A DNA stretch of 64,000 bases. Origin: an uncultured Comamonas sp. (GTDB taxonomy: Bacteria > Pseudomonadota > Gammaproteobacteria > Burkholderiales > Burkholderiaceae_C). The notes beneath the pieces are model-generated. The model ran no database searches and was not told the DNA's origin. It saw only the letters and a program-made list of their open reading frames with translations. The stretch lies in contig CAMZGS010000006.1 in NCBI GenBank assembly GCA_947306475.1, positions 75,001-139,000 of the forward strand. Reading direction: 5' to 3'. The position numbers and the translations under genes are program-made. Below, piece after piece: positions 32,522 to 43,894 of this stretch (its first letter is position 1; each line of letters begins with the position of its first letter).

Positions 32522-32651
32522 AACGGCCAGCTTGGGTAGAATGCGCCGTTCGGCAGGCCCAGCCCGGCCGTTCGCCTGCCGCAGACCAGCCCGCACCGCC
32601 CATCAGGGGCATGCCCGGGCGGGCTCGCACTACCTCCCAGCCTGATCAACA

Positions 32652-32678
32652 GGGTGCGCTGCGGGCGCACCCTTTTTT
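32652..32678 (+). terminator. Rho-independent terminator between mucD and lepA
   Basis: Arms GGGTGCGC / GCGCACCC with a 5-base loop and six T residues. It lies only 28 bases before lepA, so lepA may depend on readthrough or a promoter within 32522-32651. Confidence 0.9.
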
Positions 32679-32705
32679 ATCCAGGCGCTACCTTTGTGAC
32701 TGTTG

Positions 32706-34514
<1,809 letters not shown>

Positions 34515-34519
34515 GCGTC

Positions 34520-35497
34520 ATGATGGCTGCTATGCCTGCAATCACCGCCGTGGTGCTGGCCGCCTTTGTCGGCTACATCGCCAGCTGGTACGTCGGCTTG
34601 GTGGAGGGCAACTTTGCCCTGCTCATGTTCCTGGCCACATTGGTCACGGGCCTGTACTGGGTGGCAGAGAAGCTCTTCTTCCTGCCCCAGCGCCGCCGCG
34701 CTGCCGAAAGGCTGCAGCAGGAAGCGCAGGAGCGCAGCGCCCAGCTCAAGAGCCAAGGCATTGCCGCGCACGATGTGGACGTGCAGGCAAGCCAGCAGCG
34801 CATCCTGCGCCAGCCGTGGTGGCTGGACTGGACGGCCGGGCTGTTTCCGGTGCTGTTCGTGGTGTTCGTGCTGCGCTCGTTCCTGTTTGAGCCGTTCAAG
34901 ATTCCGTCGGGTTCGATGATTCCGACGCTGATGGTCGGCGACCTGATCCTGGTGAACAAATTCCACTACGGTGTGCGCCTGCCGGTGATCAACACCAGGG
35001 TGACCGAAGGCAACCCCGTGCAGCGTGGCGATGTGATCGTCTTCCGCTACCCGCCCCAGCCCAGCATGGACTACATCAAGCGCGTGGTCGGCCTGCCGGG
35101 TGACAAGGTGGAGTACGTCAACAAACGCCTGCGCATCAACGGCCAGGACATCCCCACCACCGAGCAGGAAGACTTTTTTGACGCCGACTCCATGCGCTAC
35201 TTCAAGCAATTTGAGGAGCAGCTGGGCGCCAGACCGCACCGCCTGCTCAACACCCCGGGGGCGCCGGCCTTTGTGCAAGGCGCTGCGGAATTTGCCGGGC
35301 GTGAGGGCTGCCTCTACAGCGTCGAGGGCGTGCGCTGCACGGTGCCGCAGGGCCAGTACTTTGTGCTGGGCGACAACCGCGACAACTCCCTGGACTCGCG
35401 CTATTGGGGCTTTGTGCCGGATGAGAACGTGGTCGGGAAAGCCTTTTTCGTCTGGATGAATTTCGGTAACCTCAAGCGCATCGGCAGTTTCAACTGA
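34520..35497 (+). CDS. lepB: Signal peptidase I (LepB)
   Basis: Inner-membrane serine protease that removes signal peptides; 325 residues. Two N-terminal helices (about 8-28 and 33-52), a charged cytoplasmic loop and a third helix (about 104-122) precede the periplasmic catalytic domain. The nucleophile is S132 (KIPSGSMIPTL) and the general base K187 (DYIKRVVGLPGD). GDNRDNSLDSRYWGFV is the conserved box E. A roughly 50-residue insert after the catalytic lysine (about 205-275) has two cysteines, as in many gammaproteobacterial and betaproteobacterial enzymes. Confidence 0.97.
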   Translation: MMAAMPAITAVVLAAFVGYIASWYVGLVEGNFALLMFLATLVTGLYWVAEKLFFLPQRRRAAERLQQEAQERSAQLKSQGIAAHDVDVQASQQRILRQPWWLDWTAGLFPVLFVVFVLRSFLFEPFKIPSGSMIPTLMVGDLILVNKFHYGVRLPVINTRVTEGNPVQRGDVIVFRYPPQPSMDYIKRVVGLPGDKVEYVNKRLRINGQDIPTTEQEDFFDADSMRYFKQFEEQLGARPHRLLNTPGAPAFVQGAAEFAGREGCLYSVEGVRCTVPQGQYFVLGDNRDNSLDSRYWGFVPDENVVGKAFFVWMNFGNLKRIGSFN

Positions 35498-35537
35498 TAG
35501 CTAACCTTTTGCACGAAAGCGAGTGTGTGTGGTGTCC

Positions 35538-35891
35538 ATGACTTGTGCCCCCAGCCGTCAACGCGGCCTGTCCCTGATTTCCGTGGTCTTCATTGGCGTG
35601 CTGGCCGTGGCCGTTTTTGCCATCGGCGGTCAGAGCCTGCCGATGTTTCTGGAATACCAGGCCGTGCAAAAGGCTGTGAACAAGGCCGCTGGAGAGTCCA
35701 GCTCCGCTGCCGAGCTGCGCGCCAGCTTCGACCGCGCTGCGCAGATCGACGACATCCGCACCATCACCGGCAAGGATCTGGAAATCACCAAGCAGGGTGA
35801 CCGCTTTGCCGCCAGCTTCGATTACGAGCGCGAGCTCCATCTCGTCGGCCCGGCGTACCTGGTGTACCGCTTTTCGGGCTCGTCCAAATAA
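35538..35891 (+). CDS. DUF4845 membrane protein
   Basis: A small protein of about 117 residues with one N-terminal hydrophobic helix (GLSLISVVFIGVLAVAVFAI) resembling a pilin-like anchor, and a short extracytoplasmic beta domain. It matches DUF4845 by position and layout: the gene normally sits between lepB and rnc in betaproteobacteria and gammaproteobacteria. Function unknown. The start is ambiguous, since GTG codons at 35523, 35529 and 35532 are also in frame and no Shine-Dalgarno sequence decides it. Confidence 0.85.
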   Translation: MTCAPSRQRGLSLISVVFIGVLAVAVFAIGGQSLPMFLEYQAVQKAVNKAAGESSSAAELRASFDRAAQIDDIRTITGKDLEITKQGDRFAASFDYERELHLVGPAYLVYRFSGSSK

Positions 35892-35939
35892 CCCACAGTG
35901 GGCGCAAGCCCCATCGTTTCCAACAAGGTGAGCGCACCG

Positions 35940-36617
35940 GTGTCTTTGTCCGTCTTGCAGCAGCGGCTGCAGCATACTTTTCAACAACCTCAACTGCTTC
36001 AGCAGGCGCTCACGCACCGCAGCTTCTCGGCCAACCACAACGAGCGTCTGGAGTTCCTGGGCGATTCGGTCCTGGGCCTGGCCATCTCGGGCCTGCTCTA
36101 CGAAAAGCTCGGTGAGCGTCCCGAAGGGGAGCTCTCGCGTGTGCGCTCCAACCTGGTCAAGGAAGGCACGCTGCACAAGATTGCCCTGCAACTGGGGCTG
36201 CCTGCCCTGCTGCGCCTGGGCGAGGGCGAGGCCCGCTCGGGCGGGGCGCAGCGCCCCTCCATCCTGGCCGATGCCGTGGAAGCCATTCTGGGTGCCATCT
36301 ACCTGGATGCCGGCTTTGAGGCGGCGCGCCAGGTGGTGCTGCATCTGTTTGCCCAGGTCGATATCAACCCGCACATGCAGGCCGCCGCCAAGGATCCCAA
36401 GACCGCCCTGCAGGAATGGCTGCAGGGGCGGCGCATGCAACTGCCGCAGTACACCGTCGAGAGCATCAGCGGCGCGGCGCACCAGCAGACCTTTACCGTG
36501 GCGTGCGTCGTGCCGGCGTTGCGCCTGGGCGCCAAGGGCCAGGGCCACAGCCGCCGCGCTGGCGAGCAGGCCGCTGCAGCGGCAATGTTGAAACTCTTGC
36601 AGGACAAACACCCATGA
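35940..36617 (+). CDS. rnc: Ribonuclease III
   Basis: Double-strand-specific endoribonuclease that processes rRNA precursors and structured mRNAs; about 225 residues. The RNase III signature is [15 protein letters not shown], with the second catalytic acidic cluster in [18 protein letters not shown]. The C-terminal double-stranded RNA-binding domain (about 150-223) ends [17 protein letters not shown] chose GTG at 35940 because AAGGTGAG lies 7 bases upstream and the length fits; an upstream GTG at 35898 is also open. The stop overlaps the era start as ATGA. Confidence 0.96.
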   Translation: MSLSVLQQRLQHTFQQPQLLQQALTHRSFSANHNERLEFLGDSVLGLAISGLLYEKLGERPEGELSRVRSNLVKEGTLHKIALQLGLPALLRLGEGEARSGGAQRPSILADAVEAILGAIYLDAGFEAARQVVLHLFAQVDINPHMQAAAKDPKTALQEWLQGRRMQLPQYTVESISGAAHQQTFTVACVVPALRLGAKGQGHSRRAGEQAAAAAMLKLLQDKHP

Positions 36618-37780
36618 ACCAAGAAAACAAGAAAAACGTAGCTGGTAGCGCCCGCAGCACAAAGAATTCCGATAAGAAAGCTGGTAAAAATCCCACTGGG
36701 TCGGCGGCTAAAGCTCCTGTTTTGCAAGCATTCCCCGAAGTGACGCCCGCAGGCCAGAGCATGGCCGAGCTGGACGCCATGCTGGCTGCCGCCAAATCGG
36801 GCGGCGGCGTGGCCCGCCAGATGTCGCAGGAGTCGTCCCAGGACGACGTGGCCGAGGCAGTGCCGCAGCGCGTGTACGCCCCGGAGGAGCAGCGCTGCGG
36901 TCTGATTGCCATCGTCGGCAAGCCCAATGTGGGCAAATCGACGCTGATGAACGCGCTGGTGGGGCAAAAAATCTCCATCACCAGCCGCAAGGCGCAGACC
37001 ACGCGCCACCGCATCACGGGCATTCGCACGCTGGAGGAAACGCAGTTTGTCTTTGTCGATACCCCCGGCTTTCAGACCCGGCACAGCACGGCACTGAACA
37101 AATCGCTCAACAAGGCGGTGATGGGCGCCATTGGCGATGTGGATTTGATTTTGTTTGTGGTGGAAGCGGGCAACTTCACCCTGGCCGATGCCAAGGTGCT
37201 GTCGCTGTTCAAGCCCGGCATTCCGGCGCTGCTGGTGGCCAACAAGCTTGACCAGGTGCATCGCCGCGCGGAGATTGCGCCCTGGCTGCGCGACATGCAA
37301 GAGCGCCACCCGTTTGCCGAGTTTGTGCCCATGTCGGCCAAGAAGCGCGACGACATTCAGCGCCTGCTGACCATCTGCGCGCCTTATCTGCCCCAGCAGC
37401 CGTGGTTCTACGGCAGCGACGAGCTGACCGACCGCAGCGAAAAATTCCTGGCCGCCGAAACCGTGCGCGAAAAACTGTTCCGCTTCACGGGCGACGAGCT
37501 GCCCTACACCTCCACCGTGGTCATCGACAAGTTCGACGAAGAGCCCAGCGCCCAGCATGGCCGCTTTGTGCGCGTGGCAGCGACCATCGTCGTTGAGCGC
37601 GACAGCCACAAGGCGATGGTGATTGGCGCGGGCGGTGAGCGCCTCAAGCGCATCAGCACCGAAGCGCGCCAGGAGCTGGAAAAGCTGCTGGGCGCCAAGG
37701 TGTTCCTGGAAGTGTGGGTCAAGGTGCGCTCGGGCTGGGCCGACGATGAAGCGCGCGTCAAATCCTTCGGTTACGAATAG
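36614..37780 (+). CDS. era: GTPase Era with N-terminal extension
   Basis: Essential GTPase that binds the 3' end of 16S rRNA and checks 30S assembly. G1 is GKPNVGKST (102-110), G3 VDTPGF, G4 NKLD, and the KH domain ends with [21 protein letters not shown] and [18 protein letters not shown]. The protein is 388 residues against about 300 in E. coli; the difference is a roughly 90-residue hydrophilic leader, Lys/Ser-rich for the first 30 residues. The ATG overlapping the rnc stop keeps this leader. An internal start is possible but none has a better ribosome site. Confidence 0.96.
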   Translation: MNQENKKNVAGSARSTKNSDKKAGKNPTGSAAKAPVLQAFPEVTPAGQSMAELDAMLAAAKSGGGVARQMSQESSQDDVAEAVPQRVYAPEEQRCGLIAIVGKPNVGKSTLMNALVGQKISITSRKAQTTRHRITGIRTLEETQFVFVDTPGFQTRHSTALNKSLNKAVMGAIGDVDLILFVVEAGNFTLADAKVLSLFKPGIPALLVANKLDQVHRRAEIAPWLRDMQERHPFAEFVPMSAKKRDDIQRLLTICAPYLPQQPWFYGSDELTDRSEKFLAAETVREKLFRFTGDELPYTSTVVIDKFDEEPSAQHGRFVRVAATIVVERDSHKAMVIGAGGERLKRISTEARQELEKLLGAKVFLEVWVKVRSGWADDEARVKSFGYE

Positions 37781-37806
37781 GCGGCCTCTGCCGCCACGAC
37801 AACGCC

Positions 37807-38574
37807 ATGGCCAGTGCCCAGCGGGTCAGCGATGAGCCCGCCTTCATCCTGCACCGCTACGACTGGAGCGAGTCCAGCCTGATTCTGGAAGTCTTCACCC
37901 GCCACCGGGGCCGCGTGGCGCTGGTGGCCAAGGGTGCGAAAAAGCACACTTCCAACTTTCGCCCCGTGCTGCTGGCGCTGCAGCCGCTGCGCCTGACCTA
38001 CACCATGGCGGGCGACGGGCAGGCCGACATCCACACCCTCAAGGGCGCCGAGTGGGCCGGGGGGCACATCATGCCCATGGGGCGCCAGCTGCTCACCGGG
38101 CTGTACATCAACGAGCTGCTGATGCGCCTGCTGGCGCGCGATGATCCGTATGCCTATCTGTTCGATGTCTATGCCGCCCTCATCAAGCTGCTGGCCACCC
38201 AGCCCGATGAGGTGATCGAGCCCGCCCTGCGCGCCTTTGAGCTGACCTTGCTGCGCGAGCTGGGCCTGCTGCCCAGCCTGCACGAACAAACCGTGAACCT
38301 GCAACCCCTGGCTGCGCACCAAGCCTATGTGCTGGTGCCGGAAGCGGGCCTGCGCCCGGCGCTGGCCCACGAGCGCGCCAGCCTGACCGGCACGCAGTGG
38401 CAGGCCCTGCACCAGGCGCTGGAGCAGGGCGAGAGTGGCTTTGCCCCGCTGGTGCGCGCCTGCGCCCCGGTGGCCGGTGCGCTCAAGCCGCAATTGCGCG
38501 CCTTGCTGCAATTTCATTGCGGAAGTCCTATGCTGCGTACACGCCAGTTGATGATGGATTTGCAAAACCTATGA
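37807..38574 (+). CDS. recO: DNA repair protein RecO
   Basis: Recombination mediator that helps load RecA on gapped DNA; 255 residues. The N-terminal OB-fold contains [34 protein letters not shown], quoted here as two adjoining pieces of the family pattern: [16 protein letters not shown] and [15 protein letters not shown]. The helical domain includes [16 protein letters not shown] and [13 protein letters not shown]. There are no zinc cysteines, as usual in betaproteobacteria. The stop overlaps pdxJ by ATGA. Confidence 0.95.
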   Translation: MASAQRVSDEPAFILHRYDWSESSLILEVFTRHRGRVALVAKGAKKHTSNFRPVLLALQPLRLTYTMAGDGQADIHTLKGAEWAGGHIMPMGRQLLTGLYINELLMRLLARDDPYAYLFDVYAALIKLLATQPDEVIEPALRAFELTLLRELGLLPSLHEQTVNLQPLAAHQAYVLVPEAGLRPALAHERASLTGTQWQALHQALEQGESGFAPLVRACAPVAGALKPQLRALLQFHCGSPMLRTRQLMMDLQNL

Positions 38575-39368
38575 CACCACCCCCCATTTCCACCCCTGCC
38601 CCGCTGCGCACTGCGCTGTCGGTCAACGTCAACAAAGTGGCCCTGGTGCGCAACACGCGCCATCTGGGCATCCCGTCGGTGACGCGCGCCGCCCAGCTGT
38701 GCCTGGAAGCGGGCGCGCAGGGCATCACCATCCACCCGCGCCCCGACGGCCGCCACATCCGCAGCGAGGATGTGTATGCGCTGGCCGAGCTGCTCAAGGC
38801 CTGGCCGGAAGCCGAGTTCAACATCGAAGGCAACCCCACGCAGAACCTGATGGACTTCATCCGCGAGGTACGCCCGCACCAGGCCACCTTCGTGCCCGAC
38901 AGCGAAGACCAGTTCACCAGCGACCACGGCTGGAGCTTCCCGCAGGACGCCGCGCGTCTGGCCCCTCTGGTGGCCGAATGCCGCACCCTGGGCGTGCGCG
39001 TGAGCCTGTTCATGGACCCGGTGCCCGAGCAGATGCAGGCCGTCAAGGACCTGGGCGCCGACCGCATCGAGCTATATACCGAACCCTATGCCGCCGCCTG
39101 GGGCACGCCCGAGCAATCGGCGCAGCTGCAGCGCTACACGCAAACGGCGCAAGCGGCGCTGGCCCTGGGCTTGGGGCTGAATGCGGGGCACGATTTGAAC
39201 CGCGACAACCTCTCGGCCTTTGTGGCGGCGGTGCCGGGGCTGCTGGAAGTGTCGATTGGCCACGCCTTTATCGCCGATGCGCTGGAGCTGGGCTACACCG
39301 ACACCGTGCGTGCCTACCAGCGCTGCATCGACCAAGGCATGCAGGAACGCAGACTCCTGCATCCATAG
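38571..39368 (+). CDS. pdxJ: Pyridoxine 5'-phosphate synthase PdxJ
   Basis: Condenses deoxyxylulose 5-phosphate with aminoacetone phosphate to make pyridoxine 5'-phosphate (vitamin B6). It is a 265-residue TIM barrel. Conserved features are [15 protein letters not shown] near the N-terminus, [49 protein letters not shown] and [13 protein letters not shown]. It is coupled to recO and followed by acpS, the standard order. Confidence 0.97.
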   Translation: MTPPPISTPAPLRTALSVNVNKVALVRNTRHLGIPSVTRAAQLCLEAGAQGITIHPRPDGRHIRSEDVYALAELLKAWPEAEFNIEGNPTQNLMDFIREVRPHQATFVPDSEDQFTSDHGWSFPQDAARLAPLVAECRTLGVRVSLFMDPVPEQMQAVKDLGADRIELYTEPYAAAWGTPEQSAQLQRYTQTAQAALALGLGLNAGHDLNRDNLSAFVAAVPGLLEVSIGHAFIADALELGYTDTVRAYQRCIDQGMQERRLLHP

Positions 39369-39460
39369 CGTCTTGCACTTGGATTTATTGGGTTTCAGGA
39401 TGATTTATGCCTGAAACTCAGTATTTACCAGCGCTAAATACTCTTAAATTTGGAGCAAGC

Positions 39461-39859
39461 ATGATCTACGGCATTGGCACCGACATTTGCGATGTGCGCC
39501 GCATCCGTGCCAGTCTGGAGCGCCACGGCGAGCGCTTTGTCCGGAAAGTGCTCACCGATGCCGAACTGGCCATCTGGCAGGCGCGCAGCCAGCGCTGGCC
39601 CGAGCGTGGCGTGCGCTATCTGGCCACGCGCTTTTCCGCCAAGGAGGCCTTCAGCAAGGCCGTGGGCCTGGGTATGGTCATGCCCATGACCTGGCACCAC
39701 TGCGAAATCACCAACCTGCCCAGCGGCCAGCCGACCATTGTGCTGCACGGCGCCATGCAGCAATGGATGAATGAGCGTCAGCTGCACGCCTGGATCAGCG
39801 TCACCGACGAGAGCGACTACGCTGCCAGCTTTTGCGTGGTGGAGCGGCGCGCGGCCTGA
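39461..39859 (+). CDS. acpS: Holo-[acyl-carrier-protein] synthase AcpS
   Basis: Transfers 4'-phosphopantetheine from CoA to acyl carrier protein; 132 residues. The magnesium-binding aspartate is in [14 protein letters not shown] and the conserved [14 protein letters not shown] motif is [20 protein letters not shown] at 39461 follows GGAG and gives the family N-terminus. It closes the lepA-to-acpS run; nagZ, often its next neighbour, is displaced 4.8 kb by the reverse-strand cluster 39899-44518. Confidence 0.96.
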   Translation: MIYGIGTDICDVRRIRASLERHGERFVRKVLTDAELAIWQARSQRWPERGVRYLATRFSAKEAFSKAVGLGMVMPMTWHHCEITNLPSGQPTIVLHGAMQQWMNERQLHAWISVTDESDYAASFCVVERRAA

Positions 39860-39898
39860 TCCAGCGCGCACCAGGCCTCACAACCGCTCAACGATCCT

Positions 39899-41296
39899 TC
39901 AATACACATCGCGCCGATAGCGGCCTTGTTGCAGCAGCGCATCCACCTGGGCGCTGCCCAAGATGCTGCGCAGGGCCTCATCCACCCCCTGGGCCATGCC
40001 GTGCAGGCTGCCGCAGACGTAGAGGGCGGCACCGTCCCGCAGCACCCACTGGCGCAGCAACGGCGCGTGCTGGTGCAGCAGATCCTGCACATAGGTGCGC
40101 TGCACCCCATCGCGCGAAAAAGCCCAGTCCAGGCGCTGTAAATGCCCGCTGCGGACCCAGCTTTGCAGCTCACTGCCGTAGAGCTGGTCGTGCGCGGCCT
40201 GGCGCTCTCCGGCGATGAGCCAGTTGGCATGCTGGCCCAACACTTGGCGCGCGCGCAGGTGGGCGCGCAGGCCCGCCAGGCCGGTGCCATTGCCAATCAA
40301 GATCAAGGGCCGCCGGGCGTTGTCTTCCAGCCGAAAACCACTGTGCGCACGTAGCAGCAGGGGCAGCTGCTGGCCCAGCGCCAGTTCTTGGGTGAGCCAG
40401 TGCGAGGCCAAGCCAGGCGTGCCATCGCTGCGCTGGGTCTGGCGCACCAGCAGGTGTAGGCGCCCGTCTTGCGGGATGGAGGCAATGGAGTAGCTGCGCG
40501 GCAGCTGCGGCTCCTGCGGCGGGGCCAGATCGACCAGATCGCCGGCTTGCCAGATGGTCGCTTGCGCCTCGGCGCTGGCCGCTTGCAGTTCCAGGTGGTA
40601 CACGGCGCCGCCCTGGCTGCCGGGGTTGAGGTGCTGGCGTGCGGCCAGTGTCCAAGTGCTGGGGCTGGGGGCGGTGGGCAGGGCGTTGCTGCTGGACTGC
40701 AGTTGCAGGGCGGTGGCCAGCTGGGCCTGCCAGTCGGCCAGGGCAGCGGAACTGTCCTGTGCCTGATCGACATCGATGCGTGCGTGCAGCGGCTGCGCCT
40801 GCTGGGCCTGCAGCCAGGCATCCAGCGCGCGGCCAAAGCCGCAGAACTGGGTGTATTGGCTGTCGCCCAGGGCCAGCAGGCTGTAGCGCAGCTGCGCCAG
40901 CGGCAACACTTGGCCCATGCACTGGCGCTGAAACAGCGCGGCGTTGTCAGGGGCGTCGCCCTCGCCATAGGTGCTGGCGATGAAGACGGCGTGCGTGGCC
41001 GCCTGCAGTTGCTCGGGCGTGGTGCGGTTCAAGGGCTGCAGCGCCACCGCCCAGCCTGCAGCGTGCAGTTGCTGGGCACAGTGCTCGGCCAGGCTCTGGG
41101 CCTGGCCGGTTTGGCTGGCGTAGGCGAGCAAGATGGGGTGCCCAGTGCTGCTGGCCAGCTGCGCGGCCTGCGCTGCGGCTTGCTGGCGCGCGCGCCTTTG
41201 TTGGCGGTAGATGGCGGCGCACAACAGCGCGTAGCCCAGCAGCAAAGCGCAGGCGTAGGCCCAGCGCAGCGGGTCGTGGGTAAGAAGGTCAGCCAT
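39899..41296 (-). CDS. Membrane-anchored flavodoxin/ferredoxin-NADP reductase-type flavoprotein
   Basis: A 465-residue diflavin reductase. One N-terminal helix (about 12-30) anchors it, followed by a flavodoxin domain (52-190: LLAYASQTGQAQSLAEH, STYGEGDAPDNA, LLALGDSQYTQFC). The C-terminal FAD/NAD(P)H module resembles CysJ (RSYSIASIP for FAD, LIGNGTGLAGLRAHL for the nucleotide, YVCGSLHGMAQGV). The layout matches sulfite reductase alpha-like proteins found with PepSY and ApbE genes. It probably moves electrons from NADPH in the cytoplasm to a membrane partner, but the acceptor is not shown. Confidence 0.9.
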   Translation of the reverse strand: MADLLTHDPLRWAYACALLLGYALLCAAIYRQQRRARQQAAAQAAQLASSTGHPILLAYASQTGQAQSLAEHCAQQLHAAGWAVALQPLNRTTPEQLQAATHAVFIASTYGEGDAPDNAALFQRQCMGQVLPLAQLRYSLLALGDSQYTQFCGFGRALDAWLQAQQAQPLHARIDVDQAQDSSAALADWQAQLATALQLQSSSNALPTAPSPSTWTLAARQHLNPGSQGGAVYHLELQAASAEAQATIWQAGDLVDLAPPQEPQLPRSYSIASIPQDGRLHLLVRQTQRSDGTPGLASHWLTQELALGQQLPLLLRAHSGFRLEDNARRPLILIGNGTGLAGLRAHLRARQVLGQHANWLIAGERQAAHDQLYGSELQSWVRSGHLQRLDWAFSRDGVQRTYVQDLLHQHAPLLRQWVLRDGAALYVCGSLHGMAQGVDEALRSILGSAQVDALLQQGRYRRDVY

Positions 41297-41308
41297 GCCA
41301 GAAAACGT

Positions 41309-42445
41309 TCATGGGGAGGTAGCGGTGGCGCTGGCCTGGGCGCGGTCAGCGCCGCTGGTGTAACGCAGCCAGGCGCTGCTGCAATGCGTGGCCTGGGCAC
41401 TGGCTAGGCGCGCGGCAATGCCGTGCTGCTCAGCAAAGGCCAGGCCAGCCTCCACGCCCAGGACCGTGAGCAGCGTGGCCAGCGCATCGGCATGCATGCA
41501 TTCGGGGTGCAGCACGCTGACGCTGGCCAGATCGTGCGCAATCGGCTGGCCGCTGCGCGCATCCAGCGTGTGCGAGTAGCTGCATCCCTGCCAGTGGTGG
41601 CGGTGGTACAGATCGCCCGAGGTGGCAATCGCCATGTCGCGCAGGGCCAGGGCGGTGGGCGGCTGTTCGGGCGCCGCGCCGGGGATGGGGGCAATGGCCA
41701 CGCGCCAGGGCTGGCCGCCGGGGCGCTGGCCGCTGGCGCGCAGTTCGCCACCAATTTCGACCAGGCAGTTGGGCAGCTGCAGCGCGCGCAGTGCTTGCAG
41801 CACGGCATCGACGGCGTAGCCCTTGGCGATGCCGCTCAAATCCAGGTGCAGGCCGCCGCTTTGGCGCCAGCCGCGCTCGGGGCAATGCTGCAGGCGCTGC
41901 CAGCCGCCACTGGCCAGCGCTTGTTGCACAGCCTCTGCGCTGGCGGGGCGCCAGTCGGCAGCTTGCGCGGGGGCATGCGGGCCAAAACCCCAGGCCGCCA
42001 CCAAGCGGCCCAGGGTGGGATCGAAGGCGCCGTGGCTCAGCCGTGCCCAGTGCAGGCCCGCGTGCAGCACGTGGGCCAGATCGTCGGGCAGGACATGCCA
42101 GCTGTCGGCGCTGGCGTGGTTAAAGCGCGAGAGGGCGGAGTCGCTCTCCCAATGGCTCATGTGGCGCACCACGGTGTGCAGCGCATCCTCGATGGCGCTG
42201 CGGATCTGCTGCAGCGGCACAAATTGCGGGTTGTCCACGCGCAACTGCCAGTAGGTGCCCATGCTGGTGCCGCTGAGCTGTTGCAGCGTGGCCGGGTCGG
42301 CAGCGCGCAGGCGCTGCGCGCTGGCTGGGGCGTAAGACGTGCGTTGGGCAAAATTCCAGCCCTTTGCTGCTAAAGCAGGAGCTGTACCCGCTGAGCCAGC
42401 GGTGTTTTTAGGATTTAAATGTCCTAAAGAATAATGAACACGCAC
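41309..42445 (-). CDS. apbE: FAD:protein FMN transferase (ApbE)
   Basis: Attaches FMN covalently to a threonine or serine of target flavoproteins. Conserved blocks are LSGTSMGTYWQLRV, SHWESDSALSRFN, LSHGAFDPTLGRLV, LHLDLSGIAKGYAVDAV, CLVEIGGELRASG, and TLDARSGQPIAHDLASVSV, where the magnesium-binding aspartate lies. GTG at 42445 is the only in-frame start that keeps the GTSMGT block and does not run far into the next gene. Its first 50 residues are AT-rich, unlike the rest, and contain no clear signal peptide, so the export route is unclear. It lies 13 bases before the flavoprotein gene. Confidence 0.9.
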   Translation of the reverse strand: MRVHYSLGHLNPKNTAGSAGTAPALAAKGWNFAQRTSYAPASAQRLRAADPATLQQLSGTSMGTYWQLRVDNPQFVPLQQIRSAIEDALHTVVRHMSHWESDSALSRFNHASADSWHVLPDDLAHVLHAGLHWARLSHGAFDPTLGRLVAAWGFGPHAPAQAADWRPASAEAVQQALASGGWQRLQHCPERGWRQSGGLHLDLSGIAKGYAVDAVLQALRALQLPNCLVEIGGELRASGQRPGGQPWRVAIAPIPGAAPEQPPTALALRDMAIATSGDLYHRHHWQGCSYSHTLDARSGQPIAHDLASVSVLHPECMHADALATLLTVLGVEAGLAFAEQHGIAARLASAQATHCSSAWLRYTSGADRAQASATATSP

Positions 42446-42477
42446 GCCTGTAGCTCTCTTTTTAATATCAGCCGGTC

Positions 42478-43299
42478 TTAGGGCAGCACTTCCAGCGTGG
42501 CCACGTAGGTCAGGCGCCGCTCCTTGGCCTGGGGCAGGCTGGTCTTGTTGTCCTTGTGCGTGGCTTCCAGCCAGTAGGTGCCCGCTGCGGGCCAAGTGAC
42601 GCTGAAATTGCCCTGGGCATCGGTGATGACGTTGATTTCATTGAGGCTGTCGCGGTAGCGCGAGCCGCCCGCGACGATGCTCACTTCCACGTTGGCCGCT
42701 GGCTGGCCATCGACCAGCAGGCGCAGCTGGCTGGCTTCACCGGCGACCAGGTCGTTGAGGTGCTGGCCGTCCGCTGCCAGCAGTTCCATGCCCTGACCGC
42801 TGGCCTTAAGGGCGCTGGGCTTGCCCAGGGTGACAAAGGTTTCGATGCGGCCCACGGATTGGGTCACTTGCAGGTCCTTGGCATCGGCGGGCACTTCGGT
42901 GGCGAATTTCTCGGGGCTGCCGCGCCAGCGCTTGGGCTTGCCCTCGGCGTCCTTGTAGCTGGCAAACAGACCGTTGTTGACGGTGGCAATGCGGTAGGTG
43001 CCCGGCTGCTGCAATTGCAGGTCAAACACATTGCGCAGCTTGCCCTGGTGCAGGTTTTGCGGCTGCAGGGCGCTGCCATCGGGGGCGGTGATCTGCAGGT
43101 TTTGCAGGTTCAGCGGCACGTGGTTGAAGAAGAACAGGTCGTTGGAGACGGCGGCATCGACGGTGATCCAGTCGGCCTTAGAGAGCACGGTGGCCGAGGG
43201 CAGCAGCCAGGCGTTGTGCGCCTGGGCGGGCAAGGTAGCGGCCAGGGCCAGGGCTACAGCAGCGGTCAGGCGGGGCAGGGTGCGGGGCAGAAAGCGCAT
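42478..43299 (-). CDS. DUF4198 periplasmic protein
   Basis: An exported 273-residue protein with a signal peptide ending at LPAQAHN and a mature start HNAWLLPSATV. This and SNDLFFFNHVPL, PAANVEVSIVAGGSRYR, and the final carboxypeptidase-regulatory-like beta domain (NVITDAQGNFSVTWPAAGTY) fit DUF4198, a family linked to nickel, cobalt or iron uptake. Histidine at the mature N-terminus could bind metal; this is inference. It lies between the DUF2271 and apbE genes. Confidence 0.88.
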   Translation of the reverse strand: MRFLPRTLPRLTAAVALALAATLPAQAHNAWLLPSATVLSKADWITVDAAVSNDLFFFNHVPLNLQNLQITAPDGSALQPQNLHQGKLRNVFDLQLQQPGTYRIATVNNGLFASYKDAEGKPKRWRGSPEKFATEVPADAKDLQVTQSVGRIETFVTLGKPSALKASGQGMELLAADGQHLNDLVAGEASQLRLLVDGQPAANVEVSIVAGGSRYRDSLNEINVITDAQGNFSVTWPAAGTYWLEATHKDNKTSLPQAKERRLTYVATLEVLP

Positions 43300-43338
43300 G
43301 AGAGGACTCCTGAAAAAAGGGGTAACGGTGGCGGGGGC

Positions 43339-43875
43339 TCAGGGTTTGAGCTGCAAGGTGATGGCGCCCAGCTCGGTCTTGCCTTGGGCTTTGAGGTCGG
43401 TGGCTTGGGTGGCGGGCCAGCTAAAGGGGATGCTGACCAGCTCGCGGCCACCGACTTCGCGCGCCGCTTCCACCACCAGCTTGTATTCCCCAGCGGGCAG
43501 GGCATTCAAGGGCGACTTGCCTTCGGTGAACTCCAGCGTGTGTTGGCCCACAGGGCGGGTGGGGCTGGAGACGCCATCGATGGGCAGCTCCAGATCGCGG
43601 CCGGTGCGGCGCCACCACTGGCGCATGTCCTTGAGCCACTTGGTGCCTTCGGCGTTCTTGAGCTTGAGGTCGTACCAGACGGACAAGGTGGTGGCCACGC
43701 TGTTGTCGGCACGCTCGATCCAGATGGCCACGTAGGGGCGGTGGTACTCGGCCACTTGCAGGCGGGGGATTTCCACGCCCACGCTCAGGCCTGCGGCCAG
43801 GGCCGGGGTGCTCAGGGCGAAGGTGGAGGCGGCCGTGAGGGCCGCAGCGCTGTAGCGCAGGTGCAGGGGTTGCAT
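43339..43875 (-). CDS. DUF2271 periplasmic protein
   Basis: An exported 178-residue protein: signal peptide to about ALAAG (28), then a single beta-rich domain with EYHRPYVAIWIERADNSV, LSVWYDLKLKN, GTKWLKDMRQWWRRTGRD and GEYKLVVEAAREVGGRE, the DUF2271 pattern. The family co-occurs with PepSY and ApbE genes, and some members may be flavinylation targets or haem/iron carriers, which is not proven. ATG at 43875 gives the signal peptide directly. It lies 19 bases after the PepSY gene. Confidence 0.88.
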   Translation of the reverse strand: MQPLHLRYSAAALTAASTFALSTPALAAGLSVGVEIPRLQVAEYHRPYVAIWIERADNSVATTLSVWYDLKLKNAEGTKWLKDMRQWWRRTGRDLELPIDGVSSPTRPVGQHTLEFTEGKSPLNALPAGEYKLVVEAAREVGGRELVSIPFSWPATQATDLKAQGKTELGAITLQLKP

Positions 43876-43894
43876 GAATGCTCGCTTTCTTCGG

